DNA of 9,998 nt, taken from the NCBI GenBank assembly GCA_001817765.1, contig MHIZ01000009.1, positions 1-9,998 on the forward strand, written 5' to 3'. This document shows positions 5,160-9,998 of the stretch, piece by piece; within the stretch, counting starts at the first letter, position 1, and the number at the start of each line of letters is the position of its first letter. The stretch comes from Candidatus Colwellbacteria bacterium RIFCSPLOWO2_02_FULL_44_20b (GTDB lineage: Bacteria; Patescibacteriota; Minisyncoccia; UBA6257; Colwellbacteraceae). The notes beneath the pieces were generated by a model. The model ran no database searches and was not told where the DNA came from. It saw nothing but the letters and a program-made list of their open reading frames with translations. The position numbers were made by a program, and so were the translations under genes.

Positions 5160-6170
5160 CTACTTTTTTCTTTTAATAACCTTACGAACAGCGTAAATAA
5201 TATCTCGGACGTCCATTTTATACTTCTTAATCAACTCCTCCGGCTTCCCTGATTCCCCAAACGTATCTTGCATTCCCAAAAATTCCATCGGCACCGGATA
5301 ATGTTTCGCTAAAACTTCCGCAACCGCGCTCCCCATCCCACCCATCACCTGATGTTCTTCGATCGTCACAACCGCCCCGCACTTTCGCGCGACCTCAATA
5401 ATCTTCCGTTCATCAATCGGTTTGACGCTGTGATTATTCAAAACCACAACCCCGATCTTTTCTTTATCTAATTCGTGCGCCGCGACTAACGCGTTATATA
5501 AAAGCGGTCCGCACCCGATAATCGCAACCTCTGCCTTCTTTGATCGTGTCCCGGCTTTCGGCTCCCAAAATATTTCTGCTTTCCCAGGAATATAGGGCGT
5601 ATCTTCCGTTGTAATAACCGGCGTCTTTTCCCGTGTAAAACGAATGTAAACCGGCCCCCATATCTTCGCGGCCGCTAAAGTCGCCTTTCGTGCCTCAATC
5701 GCATCACATGGCACAAAGACCTTCATATTCGCCATCACCCGAGTTGTCGCGATATCCTCAATTGCCTGATGTGTTGCTCCATCAGGTCCGACAGAAATTC
5801 CCGTGTGTGCTCCGGCAATTTTCACATTCGAATCGTTATACGCCATCGTTGTCCGAATCTGTTCCCAATTCCTCCCTGGTGAAAATGTCGCGTATGAAGA
5901 AATAAAAGGAACTTTTCCTGATACGCCAAGTCCCGCCGCGATTGTCGCTAAGTTCTGCTCCGCGACGCCAATTTCGATAAATCGCTCCGGAAACTTTTTC
6001 GCGAATGCCTCCGACCGCGTTGATTCGGTTAAATCCGCGCACAACACAACCACATTCGGATCTTTCTCTCCGGCAATCACAAGCCCTTCGCCATACCCAT
6101 TGCGCGTCGGAACTTGCTCGACATCTTTGTCGAACAACCTCGGATTCAATTGTGCTTCTTCGCGAATCAT
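5160..6170 (-). CDS. Transketolase, C-terminal subunit (pyrimidine-binding and C-terminal domains)
   Basis: The 336-residue second half of a split transketolase. With the N-half it moves two-carbon units from ketoses such as xylulose-5-P to aldoses in the non-oxidative pentose phosphate pathway, using thiamine diphosphate. The Pyr domain covers about 18-190, with Glu71 in IGVAEQNLATIAAG as the residue that activates the cofactor aminopyrimidine, and DGATHQAIEDIA (130-141) as the conserved substrate-side His motif. The C-terminal domain follows (about 205-336, EEHQVMGGMG at about 272-281). Length fits the split subunits of archaea and CPR bacteria. It lies 57 nt after the N-half; the leader holds a copy of a motif also found before the N-half. 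No Shine-Dalgarno precedes the ATG. A diverged copy of its last 18 codons is found 84 bp beyond the stop. Confidence 0.95.
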   Translation of the reverse strand: MIREEAQLNPRLFDKDVEQVPTRNGYGEGLVIAGEKDPNVVVLCADLTESTRSEAFAKKFPERFIEIGVAEQNLATIAAGLGVSGKVPFISSYATFSPGRNWEQIRTTMAYNDSNVKIAGAHTGISVGPDGATHQAIEDIATTRVMANMKVFVPCDAIEARKATLAAAKIWGPVYIRFTREKTPVITTEDTPYIPGKAEIFWEPKAGTRSKKAEVAIIGCGPLLYNALVAAHELDKEKIGVVVLNNHSVKPIDERKIIEVARKCGAVVTIEEHQVMGGMGSAVAEVLAKHYPVPMEFLGMQDTFGESGKPEELIKKYKMDVRDIIYAVRKVIKRKK

Positions 6171-6184
6171 TATTTTATATTTGA

Positions 6185-6219
6185 GAATTAAAATCCCTTA
6201 CTGCCTTCTACATTCTACA
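6185..6219 (-). repeat. Leader repeat, copy before transketolase C-half
   Basis: On the minus strand the motif reads GTAGAATGTAGAAGG, then [CT]AGTA[AG]GGG and TTAATT. It matches 7171-7207 at about 30 of 37 positions with a 15-nt identical core (6204-6218 and 7192-7206). It sits 15-50 nt upstream of the start codon at 6170. Confidence 0.6.
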
Positions 6220-6227
6220 TACTGAAC

Positions 6228-7112
6228 TCACTGGTGCTCGCTTTGTATCTTTCCTCCAAGCGTCCGCAACTCCTTAAGTGCCGCTGCTGCTTGCTCCTTG
6301 TTTGGCGGCACGCCATGCCACCGATAATCACGTTCCATAAAACTCACCCCCCGTCCCGGAATCGTGTGCGCGATAATCAAGGTCGGCTTTTCGTAAATCG
6401 CTTTCGCTTCGTGTACAGCATCCACGATTTGTTCAAAATTATGCCCGTCAATCTCAAGCACGTGCCAATTAAACGCCTCATACTTCTCCTTTAAGGGTTC
6501 AAGCGGCATAATGCTTTCCGTATACCCGTCAATTTGGATGTTGTTGCGATCCATAATTGCTGTAAGATTGTTCAAACGATTCTTTCCCGCGAACATTACC
6601 GCCTCCCACGTAATTCCCGAATCCTGTTCCCCGTCAGACATAAGACAATATATGCGGTACTTCTTTTGATCCATACGCGCCGCAAGCGCCATACCAATCG
6701 CCTGCCCCAATCCTTCTCCAAGAGGGCCTGATGTTGTCTCAATTCCCGGAAGCGAACCGCGATGCGGGTGCCCCTGAAGCCGTGAGTTAATTGTGCGAAG
6801 TGTTGTGAGTTCTTCAATCGGAAAATATCCAGCATGCGCGAGCGTTACATACTGCACTGGGCAAATGTGTCCGTTCGAAAGTACAAGCCGATCCCGATCC
6901 GGCCACAATGGCTTTTTCGGATTGTGATAAAGAATATGAAAATAAAAAGCGGTAAAAATATCCGCCATTCCCAAAGGCCCCGCAGAGTGTCCAGAGCCGG
7001 CGCTCAAAAGCATCTTGATAATCTCCTCGCGAATTTGATTCGCCTTCTCCTCTAGAAATTTGAGCTTTTTTTCGTGTAGAACGTTGTCGCCTTTAGATAA
7101 GATATTTCTCAT
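6228..7112 (-). CDS. Transketolase, N-terminal subunit (ThDP pyrophosphate-binding)
   Basis: The 294-residue first half of a split transketolase. It binds the diphosphate of thiamine diphosphate and Mg2+. Motifs in order are AGSGHSAGPLG (about 38-48), LSNGHICP (about 78-85), GPLGEGLGQAIGMA (about 130-143), the metal-site MSDGEQDSGITWEA (about 158-171) with DRNNIQIDG (about 188-196), and HTIPGRGVSFME near the end. SDGE replaces the common GDGE, a mild change. The length is normal for the split form. The N-terminus (about 14 residues before the first conserved helix) is slightly long, and no Shine-Dalgarno supports the chosen ATG. It follows rpe after 113 nt and precedes the C-half by 57 nt, so the two subunits are made from one message. 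Confidence 0.95.
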   Translation of the reverse strand: MRNILSKGDNVLHEKKLKFLEEKANQIREEIIKMLLSAGSGHSAGPLGMADIFTAFYFHILYHNPKKPLWPDRDRLVLSNGHICPVQYVTLAHAGYFPIEELTTLRTINSRLQGHPHRGSLPGIETTSGPLGEGLGQAIGMALAARMDQKKYRIYCLMSDGEQDSGITWEAVMFAGKNRLNNLTAIMDRNNIQIDGYTESIMPLEPLKEKYEAFNWHVLEIDGHNFEQIVDAVHEAKAIYEKPTLIIAHTIPGRGVSFMERDYRWHGVPPNKEQAAAALKELRTLGGKIQSEHQ

Positions 7113-7121
7113 TGAAGTTTG

Positions 7122-7172
7122 TCCGCCAGAGACGCCTGCCTACCGAACAGATAAGGATCTGTTGTGGGCGGA
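7122..7172. repeat. Nested hairpin in the rpe-transketolase spacer
   Basis: TCCGCC (7122-7127) pairs with GGCGGA (7167-7172), enclosing a perfect 7-bp hairpin AACAGAT (7146-7152) with ATCTGTT (7157-7163) around AAGG. It lies in the mRNA leader between rpe and the transketolase N-half. It could stall or protect the message or be a small inserted palindrome; no U-run follows on the minus strand. Confidence 0.5.
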
Positions 7173-7207
7173 AAAATTAAGACCCCTACTACCTTCTACA
7201 TTCTACT
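7171..7207 (-). repeat. Leader repeat, copy before transketolase N-half
   Basis: Partner of 6185-6219, with the same 15-nt core GTAGAATGTAGAAGG on the minus strand followed by TAGTAGGGG and TTAATT. It is next to the nested hairpin and upstream of the start at 7112. Confidence 0.6.
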
Positions 7208-7225
7208 CTCTATATTCTTCTACTA

Positions 7226-7876
7226 TTACGCACGCGTTAAGTCCTCGTACGCGGTTTTTGGATCGGGACTATTGAAAATATACGAAGCAGAGGTAAGAAG
7301 ATCCGCGCCCGCGGATTTTACAAACCCTGCGTTCTCAAAACTAATTCCCCCATCTACCTCTATTGTAGCATTCAAGACGCGTGCTCTCAAAAATTTCAAA
7401 AGTTCGAGCGCCTCATCGCCGAATTTTTGTCCGGCATATCCCGGCGAAACTGCCAAAACCTGAAACGCTGGAAACGATCGTAAGTAAGGCAAAAAATTCT
7501 CCCGCGATGTACGCGGCATAATCGAGAGCATCGCTTCAACACTATATTGCTTGCATAAGTCTAAAATAAACTTCGGGTTCTTCATCGGCTCTTGATGGAT
7601 GATTACTCGCTTCACACCCGCCTGAAGCCATTCCTCAAGAATTTCTTCAGGGTTATGAACCATTAAGTGCGCCTCAAAATTAAGTTTTATAAATTCAGAA
7701 TTCGATGCGATAAGTTCTTTAAGTCCTGAGGGGCTTCCCCACGTAACAGCAGGCGTAAAAACTCCGTCTGCAGCGTCCAAATGTAACCATCCGCCCGCCG
7801 GAAGAAACCCTAAACTAATCGTCGCCAACTTCTGCGCCGTCTTATAATCCTGACAATTAATTGCTGGAATAATCAC
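7226..7876 (-). CDS. rpe: Ribulose-phosphate 3-epimerase
   Basis: A 216-residue TIM barrel that interconverts ribulose-5-P and xylulose-5-P. Metal ligands expected from the family are visible: His32 and Asp34 in WLHLDAADG, His70 in FEAHLMVHNP, and Asp175 in IEVDGGISF, which is also the catalytic acid/base. The phosphate-loop motif VSPGYAGQKF (143-152) matches the family VNPGFGGQ. The N-terminal motif reads PAINCQD instead of the common PSILSAD, so the usual Ser is missing; this is a divergent but complete enzyme. The start is GTG at 7876-7874, 9 nt after the rpiB stop, with an AT-rich gap and no Shine-Dalgarno. It provides the ketose donor for the transketolase encoded next. Confidence 0.92.
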   Translation of the reverse strand: MIIPAINCQDYKTAQKLATISLGFLPAGGWLHLDAADGVFTPAVTWGSPSGLKELIASNSEFIKLNFEAHLMVHNPEEILEEWLQAGVKRVIIHQEPMKNPKFILDLCKQYSVEAMLSIMPRTSRENFLPYLRSFPAFQVLAVSPGYAGQKFGDEALELLKFLRARVLNATIEVDGGISFENAGFVKSAGADLLTSASYIFNSPDPKTAYEDLTRA

Positions 7877-7885
7877 GCAAATAAA

Positions 7886-8335
7886 TTACTGATCAACCTG
7901 AGCAATCTTCTCAATCCTCCTCTTGTGCCTTGGATCATTCGAAAACGGCGTTTGTAACCAAACCGAAACAATTCTCTTTGTTGATTCCCAATCAGTAAAA
8001 TCAGCCGCAAGAGCTAAAGCATTCGTATCATCATCGTTTCGCGACGCCATCACTTGATCCGGCGAACTTGCTAAAACGCACCGTACTCGCTGAAATCGGT
8101 TCGCGACAATATCCGCCCCAACCCCGCTCCCACAAATCACAATCCCTCGCGAAAGCATCGGGTCAAGATTTACTTTATAGGCAACTTCTTTTGCGTAATC
8201 AGGATAATCATCGTCCTGCACAAATTCTTTCGCCCCCAGATCAGAGATCTCATATCCCAAATCTTTAAGAAACCCTTTCAAGTTTTCTTTAAGCTGAAAC
8301 CCCCGATGGTCTGATCCGATATAAATAAGCATCAC
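7886..8335 (-). CDS. rpiB: Ribose-5-phosphate isomerase B (RpiB/LacAB family)
   Basis: A 149-residue cytoplasmic isomerase that interconverts ribose-5-P and ribulose-5-P. Motifs are IGSDHRGFQLKE (about 6-17), DYPDYA (43-48), and IVICGSGVGADIVANR (65-80) with the catalytic Cys68 and a Ser in place of the usual Thr70. The segment SRNDDDTN (98-105) aligns with SRxHNDAN of classical RpiB, so the ring-opening His is replaced by Asp101. The family also contains sugar isomerases with other substrates (allose-6-P, galactose-6-P), but the neighbouring rpe and transketolase favour ribose-5-P. The start may be GTG (8335-8333) or the next codon ATG (8332-8330). It is the first gene of the operon, with a -10 box within 4-10 nt of the start, so it may be leaderless. 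Confidence 0.93.
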   Translation of the reverse strand: MMLIYIGSDHRGFQLKENLKGFLKDLGYEISDLGAKEFVQDDDYPDYAKEVAYKVNLDPMLSRGIVICGSGVGADIVANRFQRVRCVLASSPDQVMASRNDDDTNALALAADFTDWESTKRIVSVWLQTPFSNDPRHKRRIEKIAQVDQ

Positions 8336-8339
8336 ATAA

Positions 8340-8348
8340 AGTATAATA
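8340..8348. promoter_or_regulatory. Overlapping divergent -10 boxes for rpiB and RNA copy B
   Basis: On the plus strand TATAAT (8342-8347) is a perfect -10 that would start RNA near 8354, just upstream of copy B. On the minus strand the same bases give TATTAT (8348-8343) and TATACT (8345-8340), ending 4-10 nt before the rpiB start codons. Neither direction has a clear -35. The minus-strand AGGAGG (8360-8355) is 22 nt from the rpiB ATG, too far to be its ribosome binding site. Confidence 0.4.
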
Positions 8349-8368
8349 CGAGAACCTCCTAAATAAAA

Positions 8369-8601
8369 AACTAACGCTGTCGTTTGGTTAGTACCGTGTT
8401 AATCACCTTTAGTACGCTCACCCCCCCCTACAGGAAGTAAACATCCCTCAAGATTCCTTGCGTATGTTTCGTACAGCACTTCTCGCAGTCCCGCCGAGCT
8501 TGGTTCCGCCTAGGGCGGATCGGCGGGACGAGAGCAGAGACCGCGACGCACCGCCGGAGTGCGTCGACGGTCGGTGCTGATAGAAATATACGAAAGGAAT
8601 C
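8369..8601 (+). ncRNA. Structured RNA element, copy B (unrecognised family)
   Basis: The second copy of the element at 4784-5024. The 5-prime domain aligns with AACTAAC, GTCGTT, TTAGTAC, GTGTTA and ACCTT blocks; its hairpin is weaker than in copy A. A run of eight C (8421-8428) forms the linker. Core: P1 19 positions (8452-8470 with 8583-8601, one mismatch and one GU wobble), internal loop GTA/ATA, P2 CAGCAC/GTGCTG (8474-8479 with 8574-8579). Arm P3 has a TCTC/GAGA step, a perfect 10-bp helix (8488-8497 with 8520-8529), bulge GCTTGGT and hairpin TCCGCC/GGCGGA. Arm P4 has ACCG/CGGT, internal loop C/GA, then GACGCAC/GTGCGTC closing loop CGCCGGA. Helices differ from copy A but stay paired. It is divergent from rpiB and converges on the 3-prime end of capA. 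Function unknown. Confidence 0.72.
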
Positions 8602-8631
8602 AGAAACTACTGCTTCTTCTCTTCCAACTCC

Positions 8632-9642
8632 TTACTGCTCCCCAAAAAACTCTGGCTGGAAAGTATCGTTAATTTTCACCAAAATCTTTCTAACTTCAGA
8701 AATCTTTCCATTCTTTACCTTCACTTCAAGCATCAATCCCTCCATCGTCTCTTTCGAAAAATTCTGATCAAACACAAAGTTGCCCAAACTATAAGCAACC
8801 CACGCCTTCCGTCTGTTTTCTAAAGCGTACTCCCTCACTTCCTGCACCACGTGTGGATGATGCCCAACTACTAAATCTGCTCCTGCGTTCATAAGCGCCC
8901 GCGCGATTGCCTGTTGTTCGACATTCGATTGCGTCTTATATTCTTCACCCCAATGAATCGAAACAACAATCACATCCGCAACTCCCCGAATCTGTTGAAT
9001 CGCCTCCTGAACTTTCGGCAAGTCAAAATCGCTAATGCCCAAACTAATATCACTCGCCTCAAAACTGTCTGGATATAAATTAGTGTACGCAAAAAACGCA
9101 ACCCGTCGTCCTTTTACATCAGCAACAGTCGGCGCATTCGCGTCGCTATAACTCACTCCCGCCCCAACCGGCTTAATACCTGCGTCTTTTAAAAAAGTAA
9201 GCGTATCATAAAGCGCGTCAGATCCCCAATCCCAAATGTGATTATTCGCGATCGACAAGACATCAAATCCAGCGAATGTTAATCCTTCGATAACGCGAGG
9301 ATCTGCTCGGAACGAATAAATACTTCCTTGGTTCGCTCCGCGCATCGAAATCGGCCCTTCAAGGTTCCCAAAAGCGACATCAGCACCTTGTACAACATCC
9401 GCGATTTTAAGAAAAGGAAAATGAAAATCGTTATTTTTCGACATCTGCTTCGCTACATCTCGCGAAAGCATAATATCCCCGACAAAAAGAAGGGTTATTT
9501 CATCATCGGCCTGAGTTTCAGCAAGATTTGCTTGAAGACCATCGGGACGAACCTCTGAAAAACGGGGCACCGTAACACGAAAATAAAAGAAAAGGGATAA
9601 GGCCCCAAGAAGAAAAAGAATACTAAGAAACGTACGCCGCAT
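8632..9642 (-). CDS. CapA-family (PGA_cap) membrane-anchored metallophosphatase-like protein
   Basis: A 336-residue protein with an N-terminal hydrophobic segment (about 4-22) that acts as an uncleaved anchor or signal peptide, placing the rest outside the membrane. The CapA calcineurin-like domain (about 49-325) shows the metal-site motifs in order: FVGDIMLSRDV (Asp56), GNLEGPI (92-98, Asn93-Glu95), IANNHIWDWG (131-140), SIHWGEEY (229-235, His230), VVGHHPHVVQ (258-267) and YSLGNFVFDQ (284-293). Relatives take part in poly-gamma-glutamate or capsule synthesis, but many stand-alone copies have unknown substrates. No capB/capC partners are visible, so a general envelope polymer or phosphoester hydrolase role is as likely. 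It starts 9 nt after the upstream gene, whose stop lies in a hairpin overlapping the capA ribosome binding site. A +1 frame beyond its TAA stays open to 8607. Confidence 0.9.
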   Translation of the reverse strand: MRRTFLSILFLLGALSLFFYFRVTVPRFSEVRPDGLQANLAETQADDEITLLFVGDIMLSRDVAKQMSKNNDFHFPFLKIADVVQGADVAFGNLEGPISMRGANQGSIYSFRADPRVIEGLTFAGFDVLSIANNHIWDWGSDALYDTLTFLKDAGIKPVGAGVSYSDANAPTVADVKGRRVAFFAYTNLYPDSFEASDISLGISDFDLPKVQEAIQQIRGVADVIVVSIHWGEEYKTQSNVEQQAIARALMNAGADLVVGHHPHVVQEVREYALENRRKAWVAYSLGNFVFDQNFSKETMEGLMLEVKVKNGKISEVRKILVKINDTFQPEFFGEQ

Positions 9643-9644
9643 AC

Positions 9645-9660
9645 CTCGAGTTTACTCGAG
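9645..9660 (-). promoter_or_regulatory. Hairpin at the capA start, likely translational coupling switch
   Basis: Two CTCGAG hexamers (9645-9650, 9655-9660) pair around a 4-nt loop TAAA on the minus strand. The loop holds the TAA stop of the upstream gene, and the downstream arm plus next base forms GAGG, the only possible ribosome binding site for capA, 1-2 nt before the ATG. A ribosome ending the upstream gene would melt it. Confidence 0.45.
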
Positions 9661-9998
9661 CGGAAGAATCACTACAAGAAAAGCGACAATAATAAGAATC
9701 GCGATAAAAATCGCGACAACCGGCGGCCATGGAAAAGGTTTTGTTTTCAGTTTCGCTCGCTCCGCAACCCCTTGAAAGTCAGGAAGTGAAAATCCTCCTT
9801 CACGAACACGCGGTGGCTCTGAGGTTCTAACTCGTCGAAGCTCGTCAAGCGAAGACGGCATCGGTGGTGGCGGAAGTGGTTTCTTTTCCTTTGGTTTCGG
9901 AAACATCTTCTCTTCGTTCAACTGGTCTGCCTGTACCGTCAAAATTGCATGCCGGATATCCTCCATCGCGTACCCTGCCGCCAAAAGCGCCTGCAGCA
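9652..9998 (-). CDS. Tail-anchored, proline-rich hypothetical protein (5-prime end outside window)
   Basis: The frame is open from the right edge to TAA at 9652, at least 115 codons. No ATG near the edge is convincing (a TTG at 9984 is possible), and the helical start LQALLAAGYAMEDIRHAI continues upstream, so the gene probably begins outside the window. From N to C: a short helical segment of the AGY-x-x-E-D-I-R type seen in many CPR membrane proteins, a basic proline-rich linker (PKEKKPLPPPPMPSS), a charged region and a single C-terminal transmembrane helix (about the last 24 residues, VVAIFIAILIIVAFLVVIL). It is therefore likely a cytosolic protein anchored by its tail. I do not recognise its function. 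It is directly upstream of and probably coupled to the CapA-like gene. Confidence 0.7.
   Translation of the reverse strand, partial: LQALLAAGYAMEDIRHAILTVQADQLNEEKMFPKPKEKKPLPPPPMPSSLDELRRVRTSEPPRVREGGFSLPDFQGVAERAKLKTKPFPWPPVVAIFIAILIIVAFLVVILPLE

Noticed and set aside
5803..6225. 140-codon plus-strand frame opposite transketolase C-half
   Set aside because: Antisense shadow of a well-conserved gene with intact motifs; composition is not protein-like.
8355..8360. AGGAGG as rpiB ribosome binding site
   Set aside because: It is 22 nt from the ATG, and the intervening -10 boxes imply that it is not in the rpiB transcript.
8574..8601. Hammerhead ribozyme core (CTGATAGA followed by GAAA)
   Set aside because: The CUGANGA core has an extra base, and copy A lacks the GAAA part, so the match is chance.
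1..9998. CRISPR array, tRNA or rRNA genes
   Set aside because: No regularly spaced repeats and no tRNA or rRNA signature found on either strand.

Overview
The window looks like chromosomal DNA from a Candidate Phyla Radiation (Patescibacteria, Parcubacteria-like) bacterium. This is inferred from gene content and style: a transketolase split into two adjacent genes, single-domain response regulators beside a histidine kinase with a multi-pass membrane sensor, compact operons with ATGA or 5-10 nt junctions, few Shine-Dalgarno sites, and a proline-rich tail-anchored protein with a short helical N-terminus. No rRNA, tRNA, transposase or CRISPR array was seen, so no finer placement is possible.

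Layout. Positions 1-3706 (minus strand) form a signalling operon read right to left: membrane histidine kinase, stand-alone receiver, PfkB-family sugar kinase, and the start of a second kinase-type membrane sensor that runs off the left edge. A divergent promoter region (3707-3854) leads on the plus strand to an 83-residue protein that is only a histidine-kinase dimerisation/phosphoacceptor domain (3855-4106), then another stand-alone receiver (4155-4586). Positions 4587-5159 hold no normal gene. They contain a small transcription unit with two 46-bp repeats (each with a 7-codon reading frame), an intrinsic terminator, a structured element (copy A), a diverged duplicate of the transketolase tail, and a hairpin.

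Positions 5160-8335 (minus strand) are a non-oxidative pentose phosphate operon: rpiB, rpe, transketolase N-half, transketolase C-half. Together they interconvert ribose-5-P, ribulose-5-P and xylulose-5-P and carry out two-carbon transfer. Positions 8336-8631 hold a divergent promoter and copy B of the structured element. Positions 8632-9998 (minus strand) encode a CapA-type membrane-anchored metallophosphatase preceded by a partial tail-anchored protein whose stop codon lies in a hairpin loop just upstream of capA.

The most notable signal is the pair of structured elements A (4784-5024) and B (8369-8601). They lie in the same orientation and bracket the pentose phosphate operon. Their single-stranded and internal-loop bases are conserved while almost every helix is rebuilt with different, still complementary bases, and the wobble pairs make sense only for a plus-strand RNA. 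I read this as an unrecognised structured non-coding RNA family of roughly 150 nt core plus a 5-prime hairpin domain. I could not assign it to a known family from memory.
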